A DNA stretch of 64,000 bases from Prevotella sp. (GCA_016287755.1 JAEEWT010000005.1:1-64000); one strand, 5' to 3'; positions 41,204 to 51,358 are shown, counted from the stretch's first letter. The notes: generated from the letters alone by a model not told the origin. A program made the numbers and translations.

Positions 41204-43129
41204 TTATTCAAATACCAGGTGTCCACCCTCAGTAGTGAAGCGGAAGCGGAAGTTATCGCCTTCGATAGGACTCAGACCGATATAATCCTGATAATAGGTA
41301 ATGCCATCGTTGCCCACCATGACGCACTTGACGTCGGCAGATGAACCATGGTTGGTTACCGATACGGTTACTACAGCATCGTCCATTGCAGAGAGCCATG
41401 CACCCCAGTCGCTCTGTCCGCCACTTGGCGTACAAGCATCGTAGCTATCGCCCCAGCCGTAGTTATCGGCACGGAGAACAGCATACTCACTATTGTCCTC
41501 ACGGGTAAGAACAACGAGGAAGTTATTCCAGTTGTTAGCACCGTTGGTGAAGTTCTTGAAGCGAGTGGTGTAGGTCTTACCTGCAGGAACCTTGATGTCC
41601 TGAGAGTGAGCGGCCCACCAGCCTGTAGAGTTGTCCTCTTCGCCCAGCACCTCGTCGAACTCAAGATGACAGCCGTCAACGGTATAGCGGAAGTAGAAGT
41701 CGTTAGGATCAACAGTGTTGATGCCTTTGTACTCCTGAATATAGGTATTACCGTCGTTGCCAACCATCACCGCCTTGACATCGGCAGTGCCATCACCATT
41801 GTTTGTTATATAAGTGGTTACCTTGGCACCATCCATGGCAGCGAGCCATGCGCCCCAGTCAGACTGGCCACCGCTGAGCTCCAGATTGGCATTTCCGTCA
41901 TAACCTGCACCCCAACCATAGTTGTCAGCACGTACCACTGCATACTCCGAGTTATCGGCCTTGCAGAGAACAATCACGAAGTTGTTCCAGTTGTTAGCAC
42001 CAGAGGTATAGTTGGTGAAGGTAGAAACAAAAGTCTCGTTTGGTCCAACCTTGATATTCTCAGAGTGAGCGCCCCACCAACCGGTAGAGTTATCGGTAGC
42101 ACCTACTGAAGTGTAAAGCTTGTCAACCACCTCGAACTCTGCTGTTCCGATGACCGGTGCAGCGGCAGCCTCGCCCTTGAAGGTCTTGGCATAGGCAGCA
42201 ATGAGGGTCTTCTTACCCAGTGAGTTCATGTTAGGAACAGCCTGGAAGGTAAGGTCAGCATACTTAACAATAGTTGAAACCTCCTGCTCGAACTGGATCG
42301 TAGCGGTTACATTGGCAAAGGCATCCTCCAATGATGTGCCCTGGAGCACCTTCTTAGGTACGCCGTTGAGTGTCATAGACAGTGGCTGCTTGTCCTCTCT
42401 GGAAGTGAATCCACCGATGGGCTCTACAGTAGAACCAAGCCAGTTGATGAATGAACCCTCGGGAACGAGGAAGCAACGGATGGTTGTGTTCGAAGCATCG
42501 GCATTGAGGTTCACCAGTGGCGACTTCTGGGTATAGGTCTTTGTGATCGTTCCGTTGGTCATGGTAACCACCAGTCCGCCTTCAGTGCGGTCAACGGTCA
42601 GTGTCACCTTACCGCCAAGCTTGTCAACACCCGTGTCAGTATCGGTCTGGAACTCCAGATCGCTTGTAGCCAGACTACGGTCGATATAACCACCCCATTC
42701 AGAGTTTCCGCTGGGTTGATAGTCGTAGCGGATGGCTCCATATTCCTTATAGTTAGCAGCACCGCGATCCTCATCATTACAGATGATCATGGCGAAGTTC
42801 TTGTACGTATTCGTGGCACTGGGATTGATGTTCAGATTGAACTGTGCAATCCACTTCTCACCTTCACGAACCTGATAATACTTAGAGAACTGTGCCCACC
42901 AAACCGTACTATAGTCAGTAGCACCAATGGTATAGACGTCCTCTTGCATACCTTCGATGATCTCATCACCACCCTGGTTCTTTGCCTTCTCAGCAGCAAT
43001 AGAGTCAGCCTTTGACGACAGCCAGTCGGGAGAGTTAATGCCGAACAGGTCACCGCCCTCACAGCTCGTCAGAGCCAGTAGCCCTAAGGCGGCTGAACAA
43101 AGGACAGTTGCTAATTTATTGTATTTCAT
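41204..43129 (-). CDS. surface lipoprotein with three homologous beta-sandwich repeats (SusE/F position)
   Basis: 641 residues, lipobox LLALTSCEGGD. Two close C-terminal repeats (from ~340 and ~495; each NSTGWW-x-AHS-x-x-IKV...NNWNNF-x-V-V-L...NSEYAV-x-RADNYGWG...GGQSDWGAWL-x-AMD...) and one diverged N-terminal copy (~67-160: YSTVWWAQFSKYYQVREGEKW...NFAMIICNDED). A linker region (~245-335) separates copy one from the rest. The Trp-rich repeats look like carbohydrate-binding modules. Located directly after susD, it is probably an outer-leaflet glycan-binding protein, in the role of SusE/SusF. Confidence 0.75.
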   Translation of the reverse strand: MKYNKLATVLCSAALGLLALTSCEGGDLFGINSPDWLSSKADSIAAEKAKNQGGDEIIEGMQEDVYTIGATDYSTVWWAQFSKYYQVREGEKWIAQFNLNINPSATNTYKNFAMIICNDEDRGAANYKEYGAIRYDYQPSGNSEWGGYIDRSLATSDLEFQTDTDTGVDKLGGKVTLTVDRTEGGLVVTMTNGTITKTYTQKSPLVNLNADASNTTIRCFLVPEGSFINWLGSTVEPIGGFTSREDKQPLSMTLNGVPKKVLQGTSLEDAFANVTATIQFEQEVSTIVKYADLTFQAVPNMNSLGKKTLIAAYAKTFKGEAAAAPVIGTAEFEVVDKLYTSVGATDNSTGWWGAHSENIKVGPNETFVSTFTNYTSGANNWNNFVIVLCKADNSEYAVVRADNYGWGAGYDGNANLELSGGQSDWGAWLAAMDGAKVTTYITNNGDGTADVKAVMVGNDGNTYIQEYKGINTVDPNDFYFRYTVDGCHLEFDEVLGEEDNSTGWWAAHSQDIKVPAGKTYTTRFKNFTNGANNWNNFLVVLTREDNSEYAVLRADNYGWGDSYDACTPSGGQSDWGAWLSAMDDAVVTVSVTNHGSSADVKCVMVGNDGITYYQDYIGLSPIEGDNFRFRFTTEGGHLVFE

Positions 43130-43176
43130 AATGATATCTTTTTTACTATGTTACTATTATACTTACTTACCTTTGT

Positions 43177-44922
43177 TTAGAGGCCCACAACCGGATGTAC
43201 CGGTCCGTAAAGCTTGTCGGCATTGCTGGTACTGTTGTTAGCCGAGTTGCCCACAAGGTTGGGGTTGTCGTTCAGTGTTCCCTGATAGATGGGGAAGAAC
43301 TCATGACCTTGGATCCATGTATCGTAAGAGCTCTTCAGCTCTGTATCGCCGGCAGCGATTCCACTGTAGCTTACAGCCTCCTTCACTCTTGACCTGTCGT
43401 TGGTGCGACGGAAGGTTCCGTGCTCCTTGAGCTGCTGCAGACGACCGCCATCGTAGAAGAATCCCCAACGGATGAGGTCGAAGCCACGACCATACTCGCA
43501 ACCGAACTCCTTCGGACGCTCCACATTGGCAATCTGCTCGAACAACTTGTCTTTACTGTTGAAATCAGCCAGCTTCAGGTCGGCTAAACCGGCACGCTGA
43601 CGAACTTGGTTGATCCAGTCGATAGCCTGCTGGGTAGGACCGTTCACTTCGTTCTCACACTCAGCAGCACGAAGCAGCACATCGCTGTAGCGCATCAGGC
43701 GCAGGTTGATACCGCAGTGCAGACCAGTTACCACCTTGTCGTAAACACCTGTGCGGAAGTTGGTGTTCTTGGCTACTGGCAGACCGCCGTAGTTGTTGTT
43801 GGTAACAACGGGTGCATCGGCTGTCATCGGAGTAGCGTAGCAAACATTACCATATTCAAATCCGTCCCAGTCGGTCTCGTAGGTACCGATGGTCCAGTAA
43901 AGACGTGGGTCGAGCGTACCATTGGTGGTCTTTTCTGCCTTGAACAGGTTGTAGAGCCAAGGAGAAGCAGAGAGGTCGGCCCATCCACCGAAGTCGCCAG
44001 GACCAAAGTTACTCTCAATAGCATGTCCCTGAGTAGCGTTCGGACTGGTGTTCACAGGTGTCCACTCATCATCGGTACCCTGTGTACCAAAGTCCAGATA
44101 CTGAACCTCGAACAAGCTCTCGTCGTTATTCTCGTAAGCAGCTCCCTCACGGAAGTTATCACCATAGTTAGCCATCAGCTTATAGCTGCCGTACTGACCA
44201 TTGATGATGTTCCTCAGAACGGCCAGTGCATCGCTGTACTTGTGGCGCATCATCAGAGCACGAGCATAGAAACCGGCTGCAGCACCACTGGTGGCACGAC
44301 CCTTTGCCCACTCACCGCCAGCATCACGACTGGGCAGCAGTGTCATTGCCTCGGCAAAGTCTTTCTCCACCTGATCCCAAACCTCATCGTATGAACTGTT
44401 GGTGCCATAGAGACCATCGAGGGTAGAATAGGTAGCATAGTCGGTAATCAGAATGGGGTTCTGATAGTAACCAGCCAGGTTATAGTAGGCCAGTCCGCGC
44501 AGGAACAACATCTGTCCCTTGATACGCTTCATCTGTTCGTTGAGTGCGCTATTGTCTTCGCCACAACGAGAAAGGGTGAAGTTCGTTACGTTGATGGTAT
44601 AGTACCAGTCACGCCAAGACCACTGTCCGATCTCATCGGTGAAAGCAACATTCAGATCATCGAAAGGCATGTACCAAACCTGTGAGGAGTTCCACACCTC
44701 ATCTCCACGACAAACATCGAGCATATAGCCTACACGAGCATAAGTACCTTCCATACGGATATGGTTGTAGGCTGCAATCACGTTCTCCTCAAGATCATCA
44801 GCTGAGAAGCCGAAGGTAGCTGCAGTCTGCTGGTTGGGATTCGTTACGTCCAGCTCACTATCGCAAGAAGAAAGCGTAGCGACACCCATCAGAACAGCTA
44901 AGGAAATTTTATATAGTTTCAT
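43177..44922 (-). CDS. susD: SusD/RagB-family outer-membrane glycan-binding lipoprotein
   Basis: 581 residues from MKLYKISLAVLMGVATLSSC (44922; ATG three codons upstream also possible). Lipobox LSSCDSELD. SusD signatures: NPNQQTAATFGFSADDLEENVIAAYNHI, helical TPR-like units (RGLAYYNLAGYYQNPILITDY; ARALMMRHKYSDALAVLRNIING), and C-terminal LMRYSDVLLRAAECENEVNG with FGCEYGRGFDLIRWG. Partner of the SusC porin for oligosaccharide capture, here probably arabino-oligosaccharides given the two GH43 genes. Confidence 0.92.
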   Translation of the reverse strand: MKLYKISLAVLMGVATLSSCDSELDVTNPNQQTAATFGFSADDLEENVIAAYNHIRMEGTYARVGYMLDVCRGDEVWNSSQVWYMPFDDLNVAFTDEIGQWSWRDWYYTINVTNFTLSRCGEDNSALNEQMKRIKGQMLFLRGLAYYNLAGYYQNPILITDYATYSTLDGLYGTNSSYDEVWDQVEKDFAEAMTLLPSRDAGGEWAKGRATSGAAAGFYARALMMRHKYSDALAVLRNIINGQYGSYKLMANYGDNFREGAAYENNDESLFEVQYLDFGTQGTDDEWTPVNTSPNATQGHAIESNFGPGDFGGWADLSASPWLYNLFKAEKTTNGTLDPRLYWTIGTYETDWDGFEYGNVCYATPMTADAPVVTNNNYGGLPVAKNTNFRTGVYDKVVTGLHCGINLRLMRYSDVLLRAAECENEVNGPTQQAIDWINQVRQRAGLADLKLADFNSKDKLFEQIANVERPKEFGCEYGRGFDLIRWGFFYDGGRLQQLKEHGTFRRTNDRSRVKEAVSYSGIAAGDTELKSSYDTWIQGHEFFPIYQGTLNDNPNLVGNSANNSTSNADKLYGPVHPVVGL

Positions 44923-44974
44923 AATTGTCAATTTATATTTTTATGCAATATACCTTATATATTATAATGATGCA

Positions 44975-47900
44975 TTAGAAGGTGAAGTTCAGACCCACCA
45001 TGAAGCTTCGTGCAGTTGGGTAAGAACAGAAGTTATAACCCGGAGTGAACGTACCGCCTGCATAGTCAACATTGTAACCCTTGTAACCGGTGAAGGTATA
45101 GAGGTTCTGGGCAGATACGTAAACACGTACACCTGATACATAGTTGCCGAACCACTTGTTGGGAAGGTTACATCCCAGCTCGATGTTGGCAATCTTCCAA
45201 TAAGCAGCATTCTGAATCTGACGGTCGCAGAACAAATCGTTCCATGCCAGTGTAGCGCTGTTTGACAGATAGGTGCGGGGGATACTGGAAACGTATGTAC
45301 CGCCATCCCACTGATTAGCATCCAGCACAGCCACGTCCTTGTTGCCATATCCGTAGCTTGAATTCAGCATGTTATAGAGGTAGTCGGATACATGGAAGCC
45401 CAGTGCACCGAATGTAGAAATACTCAGATCGAAGATGCTGTACTCCAGATGGGCACTCAGACCGAAGTTCACCTTGGGCAGACCGCTGCCGAGAACTGTC
45501 TGGTCGTCACCGTTGATCTGACCGTCACCGTTGATGTCACGATAGTAGCAGTCGCCTACCTGTGCTCCCGGCTGATACTCGTCAAGACCCTGGGCCTGTG
45601 CCAAAGCGTTCAGCTCGTCGAGCTGTGACTGTGTGCGGATGATGCCCTGATAGTCCCAACCATAGAACTTACCAACTTCCTGACCGATCTCTGTGATGTA
45701 TGCACCAGTGATGTATTTATCTGTGCCGAAGCCGAGAGATGTCACCTTATTCTTCAGCGTACTGAGGTTGGCGCTGATCTCATGCTTCAGGGCATGGTCG
45801 CGGTTACGATAGGTAAGAGAGAACTCCAAACCGCTGTTCTCCATGGATGCAGCATTCATGGTTACTGATGTGTTGGCCACACCTGCGCTGGCAGGAACAG
45901 GAACGCCGTAGAGAAGATCCTGCGACTTGTTCTTGTACCACTCAGCAGTAAACTCAATGCGGTTGTTGAAGAAAGCCAGGTCAAGACCCACGTTCATGGT
46001 CTTTCTCTTTTCCCATGAGAGGTTCTCGTTCACGAAGTTGGAAACAGCAGAACCAGTAACAGCCTGATTACCGAAGCTGTAGGTCATGTTGTTACGAGCC
46101 ATGGTAGCCTGGATGGCATAATCGCCTACGGCTGCCTCATAACCGAGCTCACCATAGCTGGCACGCAGCTTGAACAGATTCACGATGTTGCGGTCGATGG
46201 GGAAGAATGCTTCCTTATCGAAACGCCAACCGAGAGAAACTGATGTGAAGGTGTCCCAGCGGATATCCTTTGACAAGCGGGAGCTACCGTCACGACGAAC
46301 GATACCAGAAACGAGGTACTTACCGTCGAAGTCGTAGTTCAAACGTGCAAGATAAGAAGCCAAGGTATGCTTGTATTCATAACTGTCGGCCATCCAGTCG
46401 CTGGCATTCTGCAGCTGCAGGAAGTAAGGCTCAGAGAGATTGATACCAGTAGCCGACAGGGTATTGGTGTTCTCCTGCTCGAAGGTCTGACCAACCACGA
46501 TGTTAGCATGGTGCAAACCAAGGGTTCCGTCGTAAGTCAGTGTGTTCTCGATCAAGGCATCAGTGTATTTGCGATGTCCCTTGCTAAGGCGCTCATTCTC
46601 CTTGGCAAGATATACACGGTTACTCTGAATCCATGCAGGAATCCAAGTCTTGTCGTTGCAAGATGTAGTACTATAAGAAAGGTTGATCTTATAGTTGAGT
46701 TTATGATTGTCGCTCTTGATGCCAACCATGTTGAACAGATCAACATCTGCCGAAGCAGTACCTACGAAACGGTCAACGATGGTGTTTCGGGTCAGCATCT
46801 TGTTAATGAGCAGCGGGTTCATGGCGGAGATGTCACCATGAATGGTATCATAGTACACACCATAGCCATAAGCGTCGTACTTGTAAGCACTGGCAGAACC
46901 AACCATGTCATCGAGCACCCATGTAGATGGGTCGTAAGCCTTGATGGTGGGCTGCATATTCAGCACACCGCTGAGCACGTTACCCAAGTTACCATACAGA
47001 CCCTGAACATACTCGTTGGCGTTGGATACAGCCAAGTTGTCCTGATTGGAGTGAGAGTACACCAGACTGGTGCGGAACTTCACGAACTTGATGTCCATGG
47101 TGTTGTTCACACGAGCAGTGTAACGCTCGAAGTTAGGACCTGCGCCTTCCAAGGTACCCTTCTGCTTGAAGTAGTCGAGACTTATATTATAGGTATTATT
47201 AACACCACCACCGCTCAGGTTAACACTGTGGTTCTGACGGATACCTGTCTTGAAGGCCTCATCGAGCCAGTTGGTGTCCGTATTGTCGCGGAAATGATAG
47301 TAACCGTCACTACCCAGTGTGTATCCACCGGGAGCGGGAATACCTGCGTTGGTAGCAGCAATACCGAGATACCTGCTGTACTGTTCAGCATTCATCAGGT
47401 CGTAAACATCCGTCTGAATCTTGTCCACACCGAAGTATCCCTTGTAGTCAACCTTCAGCGGCTGGTCTTTCTTACCACCCTTGGTAGTGATGATAACCAC
47501 ACCGTTAGCTGCACGTGAACCGTAGATGGCACCTGCAGAAGCATCCTTCAGCACCTGAATGGTCTCGATGTCATTCGGTGAGAAGTCGCGGATTGATGTT
47601 CCCATGGGAACACCGTCGATAACGTACAATGGAGCTGTGCTACCGAAGGAACCGATACCACGGATGCGGACTGCCGGGTCGGCACCGGGCTGACCGTCAG
47701 ATGTGATCTGCACACCAGCCACCTTACCTTCGAGCATGGAAGAAATGTTTGAGTGAGATACGCGCTTCAGTTCGTCGGCGTTGACGATGGATACAGAACC
47801 GGTAAGGTCGGCCTTCTTCTGAACACCGTAACCTACCACTACCACCTGATCAAGAACCTGAGCATCGCTCTCCAATTGAATCTGTTCAATGATCGCGCGC

Positions 47901-48193
47901 CCGTTAATGGCGATCTCACGATCCTTGAAACCTACGTAGCTTACCACGAGTGTACCATTGGCTGGTGCATCGATAGTAAAATTACCATCAATGTCGGTGA
48001 TAACACCCGACTGAGTCCCCTTCAACTGTACAGTAGCACCAATGAGCGGTTCGCCGTCTTGGTCTACAACCTGGCCAGTGACCTTGATTGTCTGAGATTG
48101 CGTGACAGATGCCATGACTGAGGTGGGACAGCAAGTGATACCTCCCATAACACCTAAGGTCAGCAACACAGAGAATAATAGTTGTTTTCTCAT
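44975..48193 (-). CDS. susC: SusC/RagA-family TonB-linked outer-membrane transporter
   Basis: 1072 residues from MRKQLLFSVLLTLGVMGG (48193); the frame to 48271 overlaps the -7 element. Signal peptide, CarboxypepD-like domain (IKVTGQVVDQDGEPLIGATVQLKG...GVITDIDGNFTIDAPANGTL), TonB/plug region (LDQVVVVGYGVQKKADLTGSVS; LYVIDGVPMGTSIRDFSPNDIETIQVLKDASAGAIYGSRAANGVV), then a long beta-barrel ending ARSFMVGLNFTF. It imports oligosaccharides in complex with SusD. Barrel strands such as GYGNKDVAVLDANQWDGG appear intact; no frameshift. Confidence 0.94.
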   Translation of the reverse strand: MRKQLLFSVLLTLGVMGGITCCPTSVMASVTQSQTIKVTGQVVDQDGEPLIGATVQLKGTQSGVITDIDGNFTIDAPANGTLVVSYVGFKDREIAINGRAIIEQIQLESDAQVLDQVVVVGYGVQKKADLTGSVSIVNADELKRVSHSNISSMLEGKVAGVQITSDGQPGADPAVRIRGIGSFGSTAPLYVIDGVPMGTSIRDFSPNDIETIQVLKDASAGAIYGSRAANGVVIITTKGGKKDQPLKVDYKGYFGVDKIQTDVYDLMNAEQYSRYLGIAATNAGIPAPGGYTLGSDGYYHFRDNTDTNWLDEAFKTGIRQNHSVNLSGGGVNNTYNISLDYFKQKGTLEGAGPNFERYTARVNNTMDIKFVKFRTSLVYSHSNQDNLAVSNANEYVQGLYGNLGNVLSGVLNMQPTIKAYDPSTWVLDDMVGSASAYKYDAYGYGVYYDTIHGDISAMNPLLINKMLTRNTIVDRFVGTASADVDLFNMVGIKSDNHKLNYKINLSYSTTSCNDKTWIPAWIQSNRVYLAKENERLSKGHRKYTDALIENTLTYDGTLGLHHANIVVGQTFEQENTNTLSATGINLSEPYFLQLQNASDWMADSYEYKHTLASYLARLNYDFDGKYLVSGIVRRDGSSRLSKDIRWDTFTSVSLGWRFDKEAFFPIDRNIVNLFKLRASYGELGYEAAVGDYAIQATMARNNMTYSFGNQAVTGSAVSNFVNENLSWEKRKTMNVGLDLAFFNNRIEFTAEWYKNKSQDLLYGVPVPASAGVANTSVTMNAASMENSGLEFSLTYRNRDHALKHEISANLSTLKNKVTSLGFGTDKYITGAYITEIGQEVGKFYGWDYQGIIRTQSQLDELNALAQAQGLDEYQPGAQVGDCYYRDINGDGQINGDDQTVLGSGLPKVNFGLSAHLEYSIFDLSISTFGALGFHVSDYLYNMLNSSYGYGNKDVAVLDANQWDGGTYVSSIPRTYLSNSATLAWNDLFCDRQIQNAAYWKIANIELGCNLPNKWFGNYVSGVRVYVSAQNLYTFTGYKGYNVDYAGGTFTPGYNFCSYPTARSFMVGLNFTF

Positions 48194-48247
48194 GTTAATT
48201 GTTTTAAATTTAGGAGTTTTTAGATTAGTAATACAATTATCTGTCAG

Positions 48248-48307
48248 CAAAAGTAGTGGAAATGCTGACACGCGAGGTGGATAAAATGATATTAAAGGTG
48301 GACAAAA
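48248..48307 (-). promoter_or_regulatory. susC promoter with 21-bp-spaced direct repeat, candidate AraC-type operator
   Basis: Minus-strand -7 element TACTTTTG (48255-48248) has no TTTG at -33. Instead TTTTGTCCACCT (48307-48296) and TTTTATCCACCT (48286-48275) form a direct repeat with 11 of 12 bases identical and a 21-base period; the proximal copy covers the missing -33 position. This is the expected form of an AraC-family activator site, and the adjacent gene encodes an AraC-domain sensor. Confidence 0.6.
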
Positions 48308-48318
48308 ATAAATTATTG

Positions 48319-51300
48319 TCAGTTTGTACTCTTTTTGTTCATTTTGTGTTCTTCGCCCTTATCCATATGCTCTTCACGCATGTAGGTACTTGGACTGCTC
48401 CCATAATGACGGGTGAAGCAACGGGTGAAATATTTGGGATCGTTGAATCCCACCGCATAGGCTATCTCGGTGATATTCCTGTCGGCATAATTCTCCATGA
48501 TCAGTTTCCTGGCAATGCTCAGACGGTAGTTACGGATGAATTGACCTGTACTTACTCCCGTCTCGGCATTCAGTCGTTTAGACACCAGACTCTTGCTCAT
48601 ACCTAAGGCATCGGCAAAGGCAGTGATGTCGAATTCGCTGTTCATGTAGTTCTGTTCCATGATCTCGGTGGCGCGTTCCATGAAAGGAACATTCTTCTGC
48701 GTCACTTCCTGCTTGTCGGCTTCCACGCTCCGGTGGAAACTCTTTTCCAACCGTTCGTGGTTGTCGAGGATATTCTGGATTCGTAACTGGAGGTGTGTGG
48801 AATCGTCGGTTTCCTCCAACGCCTTACGAATAGGCTTCAACAGTTTCTCTGCCTCCTGCTTCCGCCATGCTTCCAAACGCATTCGGTACAGTCGGATACC
48901 CACACCCACCGCCAGCAGGATCAACAACAACGTGAACCACCAGCTCTTCCAGAAATAGGGCGCCACCTCCACACGAATGGAGATCACGTGCCGCTCATCT
49001 TCATCAGCTTCTGCGGTATAAGCCACCTCGAAGACATAGCTGCCGGGCTTCAGACTCGTATAGCGTACTGAATGTTCACCGGGCTTCAAGGTGTTCCATT
49101 CCTCCTCGAAACCTCTCATCCTGTAGCTGTAATGACCTTGCACCTCCCTACCGTAGGTAAGCGCTGAGAAATCAATGGAGAACGACTTATTCGACTCATG
49201 CAGTCGGATGATGCTGGCCAAGGAGATATCTGCGTCGATAATCTTACTGCTGGCGGCTGTGATCACCTGGTTATCCACCATCAAGCGGGTAAAGGTGAGG
49301 TGTATGGGGTTATCATCATCCATGTTCTCCCCCCTGATTTCGGTCAAACCGTCAACACTGCCCAGGTAGATATAGCCATCGGTACCCTTCACGGCAGAAT
49401 TCCAATAGAACCGCTGAGAATGCAATCCGTCGCGCTCCCCATAATTAATAAAGGTACGCGTGCGCGGGTTATAGACCGACAGTCCGTTATCTGTCGTAAT
49501 CCACAGTCTTCCCTGAATATCCTCCACGATTCCTTTCACGGCATTGTTCGCCAAGCCGTCATCGGCTGTCAGATTCTCAAAATACTCCTCCCCGCTCTTC
49601 TTGTCAACCACCCTACGATATAATCCATAGCCGTTGGAACCAAGCCACAGCGTACCGTCCTTGGTTTCACAGAAACAACTGATCTTATCAATGACGGGAG
49701 ATTCCGGATGGTCGAGCTTATTACTCAGCTTTCTGGACTTAAATGCGCCATCTTTGTTGCGCGGAGAACGGAGGTCGATCACACATACACCCGAGATACA
49801 GCCCATCCACAGGAAACCATCCTTATCCACGTGCGCTCCAATACAGCCGCGTACACTTCGGTTTTCCGGGAAAGGATCCTCCAGCGTCCCCTTACGAAAA
49901 TCGTAGAAGAAGATACCGTCGTTGGAGCCCACCCATAGTCCATCGTTATACTTATCGTAGGCCAAGGAACCGATATAAGAGGTAAGGGAAGTCATGGAAG
50001 GCGGCATACTGACGGGATGCACCTGACTATGTTCTTCCAGGGAGATATAGTTCAGTCCTCCACCCCACGTGCCAATCCACAGTCGTCCATGCCCATCCGC
50101 TTCCAGTACCGACACCGAGTTGTGCGACAACGGTGAGTTCGAGGTGGTCCAATGACTGAATGTGTCGCCTGCTCCCTTGCGGTTCAAGCCACCTTCCACC
50201 GTACCTGCCCATAACGTACCGTCGACTTCGACATACATCGCATTCACAGGATTGTGTGAGAGGGAGCCCGGATGACCATCCTCGTGGATGTAGTTACGGA
50301 GCATGAGCGGACGGGGAGACAGCTTGACAATACCTGCTGTTTCCGTACCGATCCATATCTGACCGTAACGGATCATCAGACAGTGGACGAAATCGCTCGG
50401 CATGGGAATACCATCGGTGGCAGTGTTCCAATGACTGAAGGTGCCGTTCTGCTCATCCAGGATACTCATTCCTCGAAGCGTACCCACCAGCAAACGACCT
50501 TCAGGCGTGGTGGCCAGCGCAGTAGCATAGTCGTGCGACAAAGAATGTGCATCGGCAGTATGATGATATTCGGTCATGGCACCAGAATACGTGTCATAGG
50601 CAAACAAGCCTATGTTGGTAGAGATCCACACGGTACTGCCACGTTTCAGCATATCGGTGACGTAAGCACCCTGCAAATGCTTCATCACAGGTGCTATATC
50701 CCTGAGCACCAGCTTACCGTTCTCTTCTATCAAGCGGTACAGTCCGTTCTCCACATTGATCCATACCGTACCGTTATGGTCGATATCAACCAGACTCACC
50801 TCCGGGGTATTACCACGGTAACGGCATTTACTGATATGATCCACGCTACCGTTTTCATTGAAGGTATAGCGGAAAATAGTATCGCGTGTAAGATGCCACA
50901 AACTGCCCTTCGTATCACAATACACCTTCACCGAAGGACGTTTCAGCAGTTCACCGATATCACCTTTCCCATATTTAGGTACCGTACTGCCCATGGTTCG
51001 CATATCCACCACGGTGGTCTGCTCGTCGTAGGCCACCCACAACCGCTGGTGCCCATCTTCGGCAAAGCCCTGACAGGAATTGCTCGAACTGCCTGCATGG
51101 CGTTCCAGTACGGGCATGGTGAACGAATAACCGTCATAGCGCACGGCTCCACCTCCATAGGTGGATATCCACACAAAGCCCTGACTATCAGCAAAGATCT
51201 GGTTTACATGCAGATGGGGCAGACCCGCTGAGAGATCCAGGCAGGTCATGTTATACCGTTCGGTGAGCACGTTTTGTGCCATCGAACCACTCACAAAGAA

Positions 51301-51339
51301 TGCGAGCAAACACCCAATCAGTCGTAAGATACCGTTCAA
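48319..51339 (-). CDS. propeller sensor - transmembrane - AraC regulator of the glycan locus (HTCS-like but without kinase)
   Basis: About 1006 residues. The ATG at 51372 is upstream of the -7 element (51366-51359) of a perfect promoter, so translation probably starts at TTG 51339 (LNGILRLIGCLLAFFVSGSMA, a signal peptide); if not, 51372 stands. Periplasmic part: ~14 propeller repeats of the type QIFADSQGFVWISTYGGGAVRYDG, then a Y_Y_Y domain (YSYRMRGFEEEWNTLKPGEHSVRYTSLKPGSY). One transmembrane helix (WFTLLLILLAVGVGIRLY, ~800-818), a ~100-residue helical linker, then an AraC-type double HTH (ITAFADALGMSKSLVSKRLN...ITEIAYAVGFNDPKYFTRCFTRHYGSSPSTYM). There is no HisKA, HATPase or receiver domain between them, unlike Bacteroides hybrid two-component systems. 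Likely activates susC through the repeat next to it. Confidence 0.85.
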   Translation of the reverse strand: MNGILRLIGCLLAFFVSGSMAQNVLTERYNMTCLDLSAGLPHLHVNQIFADSQGFVWISTYGGGAVRYDGYSFTMPVLERHAGSSSNSCQGFAEDGHQRLWVAYDEQTTVVDMRTMGSTVPKYGKGDIGELLKRPSVKVYCDTKGSLWHLTRDTIFRYTFNENGSVDHISKCRYRGNTPEVSLVDIDHNGTVWINVENGLYRLIEENGKLVLRDIAPVMKHLQGAYVTDMLKRGSTVWISTNIGLFAYDTYSGAMTEYHHTADAHSLSHDYATALATTPEGRLLVGTLRGMSILDEQNGTFSHWNTATDGIPMPSDFVHCLMIRYGQIWIGTETAGIVKLSPRPLMLRNYIHEDGHPGSLSHNPVNAMYVEVDGTLWAGTVEGGLNRKGAGDTFSHWTTSNSPLSHNSVSVLEADGHGRLWIGTWGGGLNYISLEEHSQVHPVSMPPSMTSLTSYIGSLAYDKYNDGLWVGSNDGIFFYDFRKGTLEDPFPENRSVRGCIGAHVDKDGFLWMGCISGVCVIDLRSPRNKDGAFKSRKLSNKLDHPESPVIDKISCFCETKDGTLWLGSNGYGLYRRVVDKKSGEEYFENLTADDGLANNAVKGIVEDIQGRLWITTDNGLSVYNPRTRTFINYGERDGLHSQRFYWNSAVKGTDGYIYLGSVDGLTEIRGENMDDDNPIHLTFTRLMVDNQVITAASSKIIDADISLASIIRLHESNKSFSIDFSALTYGREVQGHYSYRMRGFEEEWNTLKPGEHSVRYTSLKPGSYVFEVAYTAEADEDERHVISIRVEVAPYFWKSWWFTLLLILLAVGVGIRLYRMRLEAWRKQEAEKLLKPIRKALEETDDSTHLQLRIQNILDNHERLEKSFHRSVEADKQEVTQKNVPFMERATEIMEQNYMNSEFDITAFADALGMSKSLVSKRLNAETGVSTGQFIRNYRLSIARKLIMENYADRNITEIAYAVGFNDPKYFTRCFTRHYGSSPSTYMREEHMDKGEEHKMNKKSTN

Positions 51340-51358
51340 ATCCTTTAGTAGTTTGCTG

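Noticed and set aside
46367..47518. 383-codon plus-strand frame opposite susC
   Set aside because: Antisense to the SusC plug and barrel; low-complexity Val/Ile-rich product typical of reverse-frame reading.
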